Source of the DNA: Paenibacillus tundrae | GTDB lineage: Bacteria; Bacillota; Bacilli; Paenibacillales; Paenibacillaceae | NCBI RefSeq assembly: GCF_036884255.1 | Contig: NZ_CP145605.1 | Span: forward strand, 3,658,001 to 3,722,000 | DNA: 64,000 nt | Reading direction: 5' to 3' | Shown here: positions 28,825-38,718 of the stretch, in pieces | Numbering within the stretch: the first letter of the stretch is position 1 | Layout: every line of letters begins with the position of its first letter | Made by a program: the position numbers and the translations under genes | The notes under the pieces: generated by a model | The model's database searches: none | The model's input: the letters and a program-made list of their open reading frames with translations, nothing else | Told to the model about the DNA's origin: nothing

Positions 28825-28889
28825 CTGTTATTCATGCGCGAGAGAAGGCTGATGTCCGATTCTCTAGTTTTCTCCCGCGCATGTAACAG
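28825..28889 (-). promoter_or_regulatory. Intercistronic stem-loop between binding protein and permease genes
   Basis: CTGTTA (28825-28830) pairs with TAACAG (28884-28889), CATGCGCG (28833-28840) with CGCGCATG (28876-28883), and GAGAA with TTCTC. There is no T-run behind it. In ABC operons such hairpins after the binding-protein gene protect its message and lower expression of the permeases; that role is inferred. Confidence 0.55.
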
Positions 28890-28908
28890 TTTGTTTACAG
28901 CGTTCTTC

Positions 28909-30585
28909 TTACCATTTGCCTGCTACACGATCCTGTACAATTTTCGTAATGGTCGCTTCGTAGCCTGCTTTGTCCAGTTTACTCAGCTCAGCCATGTAGG
29001 AATCCCACAGTTTGCTGAAGTTCTCCGGTGTTCCTAGAATCATCTCCGGCAAATATTTACGCTGAAGATCATCTGATTTGGTCGTGAAGATCTGTTCAGG
29101 TGATCCTTGCTCCAGTGCAATGGACCATGCAGGGAACCAAGGCCGTTCTTCAGGCTTGTTAAACAATTCACTAAACGTTTGGATGCCATAGGCGTCTAAG
29201 AATTTCTTGTCTCCTTCCGTGTATGACGCTGCAGCTACCTCAGGCTGGTTTCCTGGGCTGTATGCGTTTCCATCAGACAATGTAGATTCACCACCATAAC
29301 GCGGCCAGTCTGTGCCAAAATAAGTGAATCCGAATTTACGGCTCAGTTCTAGATCATCATGAGCTTTGCGCTGATCGTCATCGGCAAAATAGAATCGTCC
29401 ATTCTCGTCCACGCTATACGTCTCGTCCTTGATACCCCACTGTACTAAGATCTGATTCTCTTCCTTAAGCAGGTTATCAAAATATTGAATGATACGAACG
29501 GGATCTTTGGCATTGACTGTAATGCCAGTTGCATAATTGTTTACGAACCCAGGAGGGTCGATATATTGATCTTTGACACTTTCATCAAACACAATCGGGA
29601 GCGGAGCATATCGTTTCTCATCAATCCCTGCCGCGAGCAGGTTTTTGGTTGCGTCTCCGATCTGCCAGCCGTAATTGAAGTAACCAAGGACACGGCCTGA
29701 AGTCAACTTCGCCAAATATTGGTCTTTGTTCATTGTGAATGATTCTGGATCAAGCATGCCTTTAGCATTGATTTCATTCAGCTTCTGAATCCATTTTTTC
29801 TGTTCATCGGTTCCAGCAACCACTTTAGCTTCATGTGTATTCATATCGACCATGACGCTACCGTCGTTCGGATATCCAGCTAGATGCATGGCAGGATTCT
29901 GCAAGGTGAAGAAGTTGTTAGCTACGCCCGCGAGTGATACAAAACCGATGGTCTCCGCACCATCAACAGTTGGATGCTTCTCCTTGTAATCCTCGATTAG
30001 ATCAAAGTATTCATCCAATGTGGTGATTTTGGGATAGTTGAATTCCTTAAGTACAGAGCGCTGAATCCAGAACGCCCCGCCGCCTACGTTTGGATTACCA
30101 GAGTATTCACCCTGATTGGCTGTGTACGGAAGCGCATAGATTTTTCCATCCTCTGCATTTCTCATTTTGTCAAAATACGGTCCATATACCCTCTTAATAT
30201 TCGGTCCGTACTCTTCAATGAGATCATCCAAAGGAATGTAGGCTCCAGCATCTAATAACTTGGACATCTCACCACTCGAGCTGATGACATCTGGGTAATC
30301 TCCACTGGCGATCATAACCCCTGCTTTGGTAGCACTATCACCGACAAGGTATTCCATCTTGAAGTCCACACCCGTCTGTTCTTGCAATTCTTTACCGATC
30401 CTTGTCTCACTTGCCAATGTATCCTTCTTGCCTGGAGAGAACATGTAATACGAGAATGTGACTGGGCTGTTGTCATCCTCCGTTGGCGTTGAAGGTGACG
30501 AAGACGAATTGTTCTGACTGCATCCAGCCAGCAAAGCCATGAGTACTACGGCTAAACCTGCCGTTTTCAATTTTGGTTTCACCAT
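28909..30585 (-). CDS. Extracellular sugar-binding lipoprotein (paralogue 2)
   Basis: A 558-residue type 1 solute-binding lipoprotein (signal LAVVLMALLAGCSQ, lipidated Cys, then Ser/Thr/Pro linker). It belongs to the long LplA-like group of about 550 residues. I start it at the ATG 30585, after GGGGGAAATTTC; a longer frame upstream overlaps the preceding gene. It is strongly similar over its whole length to the gene directly upstream, sharing long identical stretches such as DYPDVISSSGEM against DYPDIIDSSGEM and an identical VAGKW end. The pair arose by tandem duplication. Confidence 0.88.
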   Translation of the reverse strand: MVKPKLKTAGLAVVLMALLAGCSQNNSSSSPSTPTEDDNSPVTFSYYMFSPGKKDTLASETRIGKELQEQTGVDFKMEYLVGDSATKAGVMIASGDYPDVISSSGEMSKLLDAGAYIPLDDLIEEYGPNIKRVYGPYFDKMRNAEDGKIYALPYTANQGEYSGNPNVGGGAFWIQRSVLKEFNYPKITTLDEYFDLIEDYKEKHPTVDGAETIGFVSLAGVANNFFTLQNPAMHLAGYPNDGSVMVDMNTHEAKVVAGTDEQKKWIQKLNEINAKGMLDPESFTMNKDQYLAKLTSGRVLGYFNYGWQIGDATKNLLAAGIDEKRYAPLPIVFDESVKDQYIDPPGFVNNYATGITVNAKDPVRIIQYFDNLLKEENQILVQWGIKDETYSVDENGRFYFADDDQRKAHDDLELSRKFGFTYFGTDWPRYGGESTLSDGNAYSPGNQPEVAAASYTEGDKKFLDAYGIQTFSELFNKPEERPWFPAWSIALEQGSPEQIFTTKSDDLQRKYLPEMILGTPENFSKLWDSYMAELSKLDKAGYEATITKIVQDRVAGKW

Positions 30586-30626
30586 GTGTGAAATTTCCCC
30601 CGTTCGTGTGGTCTGAATGGTTGCGA

Positions 30627-32288
30627 TTACCATTTGCCTGCTACACGATCCTTCACTGCTTGCGTTATCGTGTCTTCGTATGTTTTTTTGTTCAATTGAT
30701 TCATTTGCCCCATATATTCATTCCACGTGTTCTCAAAGCTTGTAGGCGATTCCATGATCATTTTCGGTAAATATTTCTTCTGTAGATCATCTGCCTTGGT
30801 AATGAAAATCTGTTCAGGTGAACCCTGCTCCAGTGCAATAGACCATGCAGGAGACCAAGGTCGTTCATCCGGCGTACTGAACAATTCCGCAAATGTTTCT
30901 ACGCCGTACTTCTCTAGCAGCAATTTGTCACCATCGGTATAACTGAAGGTGGCCACTTCCGGCTGGTTCCCCGGACCATACGCATTCCCATCCTCTAACA
31001 GAGAGTTATTGCCATAACGCGGCCAGCTGTAGTTGAAATAATCAAATCCAAATTTCTGACTCAGTTCGGGATCTTCGTGGTATCTGCGCTGCTCATCATT
31101 CTCGAAATAGAAACGTCCCTCATCATTCACGCTATACGTCTCATCTTGAATGCCCCACTGAACGAGAATCTGATTCTCTTCCTTGAGCAGGTTGTCAAAA
31201 TACTTGATAATCCGTACCGGATCTTCAGCATTCACGGTTATCCCGATACCGTAGTTGTTCACAAAACCAGGCGGATCGATATACTGATCCTTGACGTTGT
31301 TATCAAATACGATGGGAAGCGCCACATAGCGTTTGTCATCATTGCCAGCTTTCTTAAGGTTGCTCGTCGCATCGCCAACCTGCCAGGAATAACTGAAGTA
31401 TCCCAGCACTCGACCTGACGTCAATTTAGCAAGGTATTGATCTCGGTTCATCGTAAAGGATTCTGGATCGAACATCCCTTGGGCATTAACCTCACTAAGC
31501 TTCTGAATCCATTGTTTCTGGTAATCTGAACCCGCTACGAGTTTAGCTTCATGGCTCTCCATATCTACCATCACGCTGCCGTCATTCGGATAGCCTGCCA
31601 AGTGCATCGCTGGATTCTGCAAGGTGAAGAAGCTGCTTGGTTCACCCGCAAGTGTGGCGAAGCCAATGGTCTCCTTGCCGTCGATCTGAGGATACTTCTG
31701 CTTGTATTGTTCAATTAAGTCGAAATATTCGTCCAAAGTCTTGATTTTGGGATAGTTGAATTCTTTGAGCACAGCACGTTGGATGTAGAAACCCGTCTGG
31801 AAATTAGGCTCTGACACATACCCGATGTTCGCGGTGTATGGGAAGAAGTAGATTTGACCATCCTCTTGCCTGAACTTGTCCATATCGGGTCCGTATACTC
31901 GCTTGATGTTTGGTCCGTACTTTTCAATCAGATCATCCAGTGGGATGAATGCCCCTGCATCCATCAATTTCGCCATTTCACCACTAGAGTCAATAATGTC
32001 TGGATAATCACCGCTCGCAATCATGACGCCGGCTTTCGTAGCACTGTCACCCACTAGATATTCCATTTTCCAATCTACGCCTGTCTGTTCCTGAAGCTTC
32101 TTACCAATCGTCGTATCACTTGCTAAGATGTCCTTCTTACCCCCGCCAAACGTGAAGTATTTGAACGTAACCGGTGAGTTGTCATTGCTGTCTGGGGAAG
32201 TAGCTTCTGGACTGGCTTTGTTACAACCCGCAATATTGACTGCGAGCAAGATAGCTAGGCCTGTTATCAGTGTTTTCTTTCTAAACAT
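30627..32288 (-). CDS. Extracellular sugar-binding lipoprotein (paralogue 1)
   Basis: A 553-residue LplA-like lipoprotein (LITGLAILLAVNIAGCNK signal). The ATG at 32288 follows AAAGGGGGC; a longer frame has no such site. It captures an oligosaccharide for the LplBC-type permeases. It is the first structural gene behind the sensor kinase and has a cre-like site upstream. The 41 bases to paralogue 2 contain no terminator, so both are on one message. Having two binding proteins suggests two related ligands. Confidence 0.88.
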   Translation of the reverse strand: MFRKKTLITGLAILLAVNIAGCNKASPEATSPDSNDNSPVTFKYFTFGGGKKDILASDTTIGKKLQEQTGVDWKMEYLVGDSATKAGVMIASGDYPDIIDSSGEMAKLMDAGAFIPLDDLIEKYGPNIKRVYGPDMDKFRQEDGQIYFFPYTANIGYVSEPNFQTGFYIQRAVLKEFNYPKIKTLDEYFDLIEQYKQKYPQIDGKETIGFATLAGEPSSFFTLQNPAMHLAGYPNDGSVMVDMESHEAKLVAGSDYQKQWIQKLSEVNAQGMFDPESFTMNRDQYLAKLTSGRVLGYFSYSWQVGDATSNLKKAGNDDKRYVALPIVFDNNVKDQYIDPPGFVNNYGIGITVNAEDPVRIIKYFDNLLKEENQILVQWGIQDETYSVNDEGRFYFENDEQRRYHEDPELSQKFGFDYFNYSWPRYGNNSLLEDGNAYGPGNQPEVATFSYTDGDKLLLEKYGVETFAELFSTPDERPWSPAWSIALEQGSPEQIFITKADDLQKKYLPKMIMESPTSFENTWNEYMGQMNQLNKKTYEDTITQAVKDRVAGKW

Positions 32289-32343
32289 GCAGCAGATGCC
32301 CCCTTTGAATAGTCTTAGTGTCTGTGGCATTCTCAATATACCA

Positions 32344-32357
32344 AGATAGCGCTTTCA
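32344..32357 (-). promoter_or_regulatory. Catabolite-responsive element (cre)
   Basis: On the minus strand TGAAAGCGCTATCT fits the consensus TGWAARCGYTWNCW at every position. It stands 56-69 bases before the first binding-protein gene. CcpA repression of the uptake operon in the presence of preferred sugars is therefore likely. Confidence 0.7.
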
Positions 32358-32408
32358 AGGTTACCCATGAAAGTGTACCTTCTGCTTAGAAAAGTATATT
32401 CAGCTTCT

Positions 32409-34148
32409 TCACTCGTCTCGAATTCGCTCTGGATCAAGTGGCAATGTTATTTGGATATGTGTTCCTTCTCCTTCCCAAGTCTGAATATGGAATGAAAAAT
32501 CATCCTTGTAACACAGTTTTAAGCGGCTATATGCATTCTTCATACCGACATGTTCACCCATATCTGTGTTTTGATCTAGATAACTCAGCAATTCCTCCAA
32601 GCGAGCAGGAGACATGCCTATTCCGTTATCCTGCAAAGAGATATGAAGCCGATCATGCTCGGCGGAAACCAGCAATTCAATGAAACCTTCGGCTGGGCTT
32701 GACTCAATCCCATGGATACTTGCATTTTCAACAAACGGAAGAATGACCATCTTAGGAATTCGATACATAAGTGTGGCCGGATCTGCTTCAATGCGATATT
32801 GAAGCTTTTCGCCGAAACGGTACTTTTGAATTTGCAGGAAACTCTCGATTAACTCCAATTCTTCCTTCACCGTCACATCATGCTGATTCCAACTGATGGA
32901 CTTCCGGAACATCTTAGCCATGTGATGCACCATTTTGGCTGTCTCCTTCTCGCCCTTGATCAGACTTCGCATCCGAACAGATTCAAGCGTATTGAATAGG
33001 AAATGTGGATTAATCTGACTATGGAGTGCGTGAAGCTGCGCTTGCTGTTGCTTCAGCTCCAGATCTTTTTTCTGTATATCCGCTAAGTAAACTTCATCAA
33101 TTAGATTACGGATCGTCTCGGTCATGCGATTGAATTCCATCGTAAGTTGACCAATCTCATCCCTAGCGTTTTCAGGCGGAATCGTCTGAAAATTCTGTGT
33201 TTTTACTTTTTTCATATGCTTAAGAATCCGTACGAGTCGGACATGAATGGATCTGGACATCGCTGCAATGATGATTGTAGGCAACACAAAATTGATGCAA
33301 GCAAGCCAGACAACGAATGCACGTGATTTGCGCACCTCACGTAGTACGATTTCTTCATCCATAACGCCTTGCAGGGACCAGCCCTCCAAATAATTAATAC
33401 CTGTGAATGTACGTTCAAACTGAATTATTTTGTTCGGAAACTGGATATTGCTGTACAGCTCCCCCAGCCGAGGGTCTATCGTTTGCGGTTCGTTGGAGAA
33501 GCGGATGTGCCCTCCCGGATCGAGCAGATAGACGTCCCCATCAAAACCACTGTTGCGAAAATGCTCTTTAATTAGATCCATATTTAGGTCGATCTTGAGA
33601 AGCTGTTCTATCCCGCCGGTGTCCAGGTTGTCGAGCCTCTGTACCAGACTTAACATCTGATCGGCTGCAATCAATGCAGGATAAGGAGCGGAATGCGACT
33701 GAAACTGCTGGTACCAATTTGCTCTACGTACACCCTCGGTCAAGCGTTCAATATATCCTGAAGATAATACGGTAGGATTATCCGTGTATACTTGATACCA
33801 GCGGATTCCCTGGCTTAACTTACCGGAGAATTCTCCTTTTAGATATGAATTGTAAGCATCTATATATTCAAAATGACTGCGAAATGTGCGGGAGAGTGTG
33901 TCATTGAATACAGGGTCAGCATACAACGAATAAGACAAGCCCACACCTTGATCTATCGTTACACGAAGATCATTTTTGAGATTGTTCAAGGCAACACCCG
34001 CATCACGTGTTTTCTGGCTACGTATATTGGCGGTAGTCACATTGTAGAAGACAACGTTCGTAACAACGATGGGAATGAACACAGACAGTACATACATAAG
34101 TAACAGCTTGTCCCGAAGTTTCATGTAATTCAGGTTCCACCTGATCAT
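32409..34148 (-). CDS. Sensor histidine kinase, YesM type
   Basis: A 579-residue membrane kinase. Helices near residues 13-33 and 283-303 enclose a 250-residue outer sensor domain. A HAMP linker follows, then the His_kinase region with the phosphorylated H382 in QINPHFLFN. The ATPase domain shows the N box and DNGIGM. Its start overlaps the stop of the response regulator gene by 4 bases. It likely senses a sugar, directly or through the binding proteins, and controls the downstream ABC genes. Confidence 0.9.
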   Translation of the reverse strand: MIRWNLNYMKLRDKLLLMYVLSVFIPIVVTNVVFYNVTTANIRSQKTRDAGVALNNLKNDLRVTIDQGVGLSYSLYADPVFNDTLSRTFRSHFEYIDAYNSYLKGEFSGKLSQGIRWYQVYTDNPTVLSSGYIERLTEGVRRANWYQQFQSHSAPYPALIAADQMLSLVQRLDNLDTGGIEQLLKIDLNMDLIKEHFRNSGFDGDVYLLDPGGHIRFSNEPQTIDPRLGELYSNIQFPNKIIQFERTFTGINYLEGWSLQGVMDEEIVLREVRKSRAFVVWLACINFVLPTIIIAAMSRSIHVRLVRILKHMKKVKTQNFQTIPPENARDEIGQLTMEFNRMTETIRNLIDEVYLADIQKKDLELKQQQAQLHALHSQINPHFLFNTLESVRMRSLIKGEKETAKMVHHMAKMFRKSISWNQHDVTVKEELELIESFLQIQKYRFGEKLQYRIEADPATLMYRIPKMVILPFVENASIHGIESSPAEGFIELLVSAEHDRLHISLQDNGIGMSPARLEELLSYLDQNTDMGEHVGMKNAYSRLKLCYKDDFSFHIQTWEGEGTHIQITLPLDPERIRDE

Positions 34149-35710
34149 TGTGCACCTCGCTGACTGTTTTCTTTGATAAAATTCCGATATGAGGTAGGTG
34201 ACATAGCGACGATCTTCTCAAACTGTGTTACAAAATAATCTGCGTTCTGAAATCCTACACGCGCAGCCACCTCGTACATTCTTAGATCGGTCTGACGAAG
34301 GAGCTTCTTCGCTTCCTGTATACGCAGTTCAAGCAGATATTCATTGAAATAAAGATTGTAGCTTTTGCGAAAGAGGCGTCCAAGGTAGACCGGATTCACA
34401 TAGAACAGCGCAGCGATGCTTTTGAGACTGATATTTTCGGTATAATGCGTATCAATGTAACGCTTGATTTTGCTAACATCTCCTTTGGACTGCTCTTTCC
34501 GTAATTGTGCAATGTATTCCTCTGCCTCCTCTAACGCGACCAAGAAAGCGTCCTTAAGCAATCGTAAATTCCACCCCTCATGACTTTGTTGTGCCAATTC
34601 CTTCAGCCGTTGCAGCCCCTTATCATTCCCGCCCATCTCATGCACTACAGCGAGAATCCCTGTAATATAACGTAGCAATGAACCTGTGACGGCTTGAGGG
34701 GAAAAGCGGCGTACATGGAATTGGTTGAACATGTCATTCACCATTTGATGACAGGCAGCTTGACTCCTCTCCTCCAAACTTAGGATTAGAGGTTCGATAT
34801 CATCTTGATTCACGTTGAACACATATAGCGGCTTTTCCTTAATCTCCATAAATCTAACGACTCCGCTATGTTCAGCGTACTTGTGACGAATCGCTTCTTC
34901 CGCCTCACGATACGACCTCGGAACATCACTTATTTCATTCACGAATGTGCCTGCGTACAGACCGATATCCACATTTAAACTTTCACTTAGCTTTTTGTGA
35001 ATACAGTTCAGCTTGTCTTCCACAATGCTCCTATGGTTATTCTCCTTCCATACAAGCATGAGGACAAACCTATTTCGCTGCTCCATAACGAACATACGAA
35101 GAAACTCATTTTCTAGCACTTGTAACACCTCACGTACTCGCTGAACACTGACTTTCCTCTCATCCAATCCAGACTGCGGTTCAATCAATACCATCATCAG
35201 ATCGTGCTGTGGGTGAATCCCTAACACCTCGGTGTACCGATGCTCTTGCTCCTTCTGTACCTTACCTTTAAGAATGTCCTCAAGCATAAACGTGCTGGCT
35301 TGTTCCTCTGCTAAGAAGGCATGCTTTCTTTTGTTATGAATCATATCGGCTGATTTCTGTAATGTTGCCGTCATTTCTTCATCATCGATCGGCTTGAGAA
35401 TGTAATCATGAACCCCGTATTTGATAGCCTGTTGTGCATACTTGAAGTCATGATATCCACTAATAATGATGAATACCGGCTCCAGATTTGGCAGTTGTTC
35501 TATAGCACGGATCAGTTCCAGCCCATCTAGAACAGGCATTCGAATATCCGTAATGATGACGTCAGGCCGCAAACATTCCGCCATACGTAATGCTTCCAAA
35601 CCATTCTCTGCTTCCCCGCTAATCTCCATGCCCAGGGCATGCCAATCAATCAATTCATGCATCCCCTTCCGAACAAACATTTCATCGTCCACTAGCAATA
35701 CCTTTAACAT
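34145..35710 (-). CDS. Response regulator, YesN type (REC plus AraC HTH)
   Basis: A 521-residue regulator. Residues 1-120 are the receiver domain with D8, D9 and the phosphorylated D55 (VIITDIRMP) and K104-type lysine (YILKPID). A long middle part of about 280 residues has no motif I recognise. Residues 415-515 are an AraC double HTH (LKSIAALFYVNPVYLGRLFRK, YEVAARVGFQNADYFVTQFEK). AAAGGGGAC precedes the ATG. It forms a pair with the YesM-type kinase and probably activates the binding protein/permease genes downstream. Confidence 0.9.
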   Translation of the reverse strand: MLKVLLVDDEMFVRKGMHELIDWHALGMEISGEAENGLEALRMAECLRPDVIITDIRMPVLDGLELIRAIEQLPNLEPVFIIISGYHDFKYAQQAIKYGVHDYILKPIDDEEMTATLQKSADMIHNKRKHAFLAEEQASTFMLEDILKGKVQKEQEHRYTEVLGIHPQHDLMMVLIEPQSGLDERKVSVQRVREVLQVLENEFLRMFVMEQRNRFVLMLVWKENNHRSIVEDKLNCIHKKLSESLNVDIGLYAGTFVNEISDVPRSYREAEEAIRHKYAEHSGVVRFMEIKEKPLYVFNVNQDDIEPLILSLEERSQAACHQMVNDMFNQFHVRRFSPQAVTGSLLRYITGILAVVHEMGGNDKGLQRLKELAQQSHEGWNLRLLKDAFLVALEEAEEYIAQLRKEQSKGDVSKIKRYIDTHYTENISLKSIAALFYVNPVYLGRLFRKSYNLYFNEYLLELRIQEAKKLLRQTDLRMYEVAARVGFQNADYFVTQFEKIVAMSPTSYRNFIKENSQRGAQ

Positions 35711-35882
35711 GTATTTCGTCCCCTTTCCTCAACGAAAATAAACCGCCAGCGCATGTTCTCTCTCGGCGGGCGGAATCCCGTAAGGTTCCTTCTGCACAGT
35801 ATGATGAATAAGGACATAGCCCGTACCCAATTCAGATGCTTATATCCCGAGTGCATTGCAAAATTCTGGTTAGATGTGCCTG

Positions 35883-35915
35883 ATTGCTTACATTTTATAG
35901 CTTAATGTAAGCAAT
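35883..35915. promoter_or_regulatory. Perfect 12-bp inverted repeat upstream of the two-component genes
   Basis: ATTGCTTACATT (35883-35894) and its exact complement (35904-35915) are separated by 9 bases. It lies about 170-200 bases before the response regulator start, within the 359-bp gap 35711-36069. Neither side has a T-run, so it is more likely an operator than a terminator. The rest of the gap holds the GH95 terminator and no gene. Confidence 0.5.
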
Positions 35916-36024
35916 TTCATTGCACGGATTACTAAATTTATTGCGCCAAACGACAACAGAACATATGAACTGCCACATTTCGATCATCGAACTAAGTCGG
36001 AAGAAGAACACCTCCTAACATCCA

Positions 36025-36055
36025 AAAAAGTCGCTGACTCAATTGAGCCAACGAC
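36025..36055 (-). terminator. Terminator of the GH95 gene
   Basis: GTCG-C-TGACTC (36031-36041) pairs with GAGCCA-A-CGAC (36045-36055) with one G-T pair, followed on the minus strand by six T's. This separates GH95 from the two-component and transport genes. Confidence 0.8.
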
Positions 36056-36069
36056 GTATAACCATTCCG

Positions 36070-38397
36070 CTATGATGATGTAGGGGTGTTCCAATCTTGA
36101 TCCGTCAGTAAAAGGGTATAGCCTGATTCGGGAACATTGAATTCCCTTTGCTGATTCCGATAAGATACGATGACTTGGCATGGTTGGTCAGCCTGTATTC
36201 TGGCATGAACCAGATTCCCATTTTCCCATTCCAGATCGACTTCGAACCCGCCCCTAGCTCGCATGCCGCGAATATAACCTTTCGCCCAAGCCGTTGGGAG
36301 AGCAGGCAGTAATCGCAGTACTCCGCCATGACTCTGGAGAAGCATTTCTGCAATACCTGCAGTGCCACCAAAATTCCCGTCAATTTGAAACGGAGGATGA
36401 TTACAGAACAGATTGGTTAAAGTTGATGAACGCAGCAGTTCCAGTACATTATCATGAGCGAGTTCTGCTTGCTCTAACCTTGCCCACATATTCAAAATCC
36501 AAGCTCTACTCCAACCTGTATGCCCTCCCCCATGCTCCAACCTGCGGTCTAATGTTATGCGAGCCGCTTCAGCTAATTCCGGTGTAGCACTCGGCGTAAT
36601 CTGCGTTCCAGGATGCAAGGCAAATAAATGGGATATGTGCCTGTGACCCGGCTCCACTTCGTCATAATCCAAGCTCCACTCTTGGATCTGCCCATGTTTG
36701 CCAATCGTGATCTCTGGAATTCGGGTTAACGCCACTCGCAATGTTTCACCGAAGTCAAGATCCTGTTGCAGAATCCGCGTACTTTCGATGCAATGTGTAA
36801 ACAGCTCTCGGATGATCTGATTGTCCATGGAAGCACCGTAGCATAACGCTCCTGACTCTCCGCTTGTTAACACATAGCGGTTCTCGGGTGAAGATGAGGG
36901 GCAGATAACCAACTGGCCGCTTGGATCTTCCACCAGATAATCCACAATGAACTGTGCGGCATCCTTCATCGTAGGGTACATCTGTTGCAGAAATTCCTTG
37001 TCACCTGTGTGCTCGTAGTGATCCCATAAATGTAATGATAGCCAAGCACCACCCATCGTCCAGAACGTAGAGGTGACGCACACATCTTGGGGCGCGCTGT
37101 CAGCCCAGATATCGGAGTTGTGATGAGCCACGAACCCTTCACAACCATACATCATTTGGGCAGTTTCCTTACCTCGAACTCGCAGTCTCTCAATAAAGTC
37201 AAACAGCGGGATGTGGCACTCAGAAAGATTACAGCTCTCGGCAGGCCAGTAGTTCATCTGTGTATTAATATTGATCGTATACTTACTATCCCATATTGGA
37301 AGCATGTCTTTATTCCAGATCCCTTGAAGGTTAGTGGGCAACGAACCCGGCCGACTGCTGGAGATGAGCAAGTAACGACCGAATTGAAAATATAGGCTCA
37401 CTAGCTCCGGGTCGCTCCCCCCTGCTCTAAGTCGTTCCAACCGCTGATTGATTGGAACTGTGGCAGAGATCGAGTTATCTCTCTCACCTTCAAGGTGGAG
37501 ATCCATCCTTTTGAATAAAGATTGATAATCTATAACATGCTCTAAGCGTAGCTGGTCATACGATTTGGCCGCGGCTTCATCTAGTCTACGAACACACTCG
37601 GCTACCAGTTCTTCCTTAGGAAAACGAAAATCCGTGCAGGCTGCGATTAGAACGGTTGCCTGCGTCCCATTGGTTAGAGTAAGCTGGCCGCTCGCATAAT
37701 GAAGCTGGCCACCTACCGGCACGATCCGAATGACACAGCAGAAGCGCACGCCCTCTTCCCCACCAGTTCTACCGCGGATGATGACATCAGACGTGCCGCT
37801 CTGTTCAATTCGATCTAGATAGGCCTGGAAACCAACGGGATGCCTCAAGGTATCCGACCATTTGCTTCGCTCCAGTACCGATCCTCTGCCAAACAATGTG
37901 GAGAACTCCAATTGTCCCGGAACACTTGAGGTTAGATGGATAGCCGTGACCTGATCTGGATAACTTGCAAAGTATTCACGCCGATGCTTCACGTCACCAG
38001 CCACGTATTCAACGCGCACCGTACCTTGGTCAAGATCAAGATGTCTTTCATATTGAGTAGCCTCATCTTCACCATGATTCATAGCGATGTATAGATCGCC
38101 TAGTGGCTCATAATGCCGCTGCCCGTCAGGCACACCTACTAAAGCAATCGCTGCGAGTTCTTCCGCTTTACGTATCTCCCCAGCAAAAATGAGGGCTCGT
38201 AACTTGTCCAGTGATTCAAGGGTCAGCGGGTTATTCCGCTCCATTGGCCCACCATACCATAGACTATCCTCATTTAGCTGAATCCGTTCCATATGGGTCT
38301 TCCCAAAAACCATTCCACCCAAGGTACCATTTCCTATAGGAAATGCCTCTTCCCATTTATCAGCAGGTTGGTCAAACCAGACTTTGTGCGAATTCAT
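36070..38397 (-). CDS. GH95 alpha-L-fucosidase
   Basis: A 775-residue inverting glycosidase that removes alpha-1,2-linked L-fucose; some members take alpha-L-galactose. Family marks are the N-terminal [18 protein letters not shown] and [24 protein letters not shown] with the two catalytic asparagines, [10 protein letters not shown] with the general acid glutamate, and [16 protein letters not shown] with the aspartate. No signal peptide is present, so it acts in the cytosol on imported oligosaccharides such as xyloglucan fragments. GGAGGT lies 6 bases before the ATG. The neighbouring binding-protein/permease system is the likely route of entry. Confidence 0.9.
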   Translation of the reverse strand: MNSHKVWFDQPADKWEEAFPIGNGTLGGMVFGKTHMERIQLNEDSLWYGGPMERNNPLTLESLDKLRALIFAGEIRKAEELAAIALVGVPDGQRHYEPLGDLYIAMNHGEDEATQYERHLDLDQGTVRVEYVAGDVKHRREYFASYPDQVTAIHLTSSVPGQLEFSTLFGRGSVLERSKWSDTLRHPVGFQAYLDRIEQSGTSDVIIRGRTGGEEGVRFCCVIRIVPVGGQLHYASGQLTLTNGTQATVLIAACTDFRFPKEELVAECVRRLDEAAAKSYDQLRLEHVIDYQSLFKRMDLHLEGERDNSISATVPINQRLERLRAGGSDPELVSLYFQFGRYLLISSSRPGSLPTNLQGIWNKDMLPIWDSKYTININTQMNYWPAESCNLSECHIPLFDFIERLRVRGKETAQMMYGCEGFVAHHNSDIWADSAPQDVCVTSTFWTMGGAWLSLHLWDHYEHTGDKEFLQQMYPTMKDAAQFIVDYLVEDPSGQLVICPSSSPENRYVLTSGESGALCYGASMDNQIIRELFTHCIESTRILQQDLDFGETLRVALTRIPEITIGKHGQIQEWSLDYDEVEPGHRHISHLFALHPGTQITPSATPELAEAARITLDRRLEHGGGHTGWSRAWILNMWARLEQAELAHDNVLELLRSSTLTNLFCNHPPFQIDGNFGGTAGIAEMLLQSHGGVLRLLPALPTAWAKGYIRGMRARGGFEVDLEWENGNLVHARIQADQPCQVIVSYRNQQREFNVPESGYTLLLTDQDWNTPTSS

Positions 38398-38535
38398 CTC
38401 ATACCTCCAAAGGAACTCAAATATATGTACATTTCTTCCATATACTGTTCAGTTTATCCCTACCAACAGTTGAACGAAATGAAGAAAACGAACATAAAGA
38501 TGTACGATCCTAACCCGTTTGTATGAAAATACAAA

Positions 38536-38612
38536 GAAAAATCCCCTTCAGTAGGCAAGAACGAGTCCATCTACACTAGATAGTTGCTCCTTCTTTTCTA
38601 CTACAAGGGGAT
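38536..38612 (-). terminator. Terminator of the MINPP-like gene
   Basis: ATCCCCTT (38541-38548) pairs with AAGGGGAT (38605-38612), and GTAG with CTAC extends it. A TTTTTC run follows on the minus strand. The remaining gap to 38398 holds the GH95 promoter region and ribosome binding site. Confidence 0.7.
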
Positions 38613-38718
38613 ACCATGATTAACATGTCTTTGAGTTTACTAGAGAACAGTTGTACTTCATACGAGATTTAATACAATTGAATCAGACATTATAGAAATA
38701 ACATTTTCAATCCGCAAA

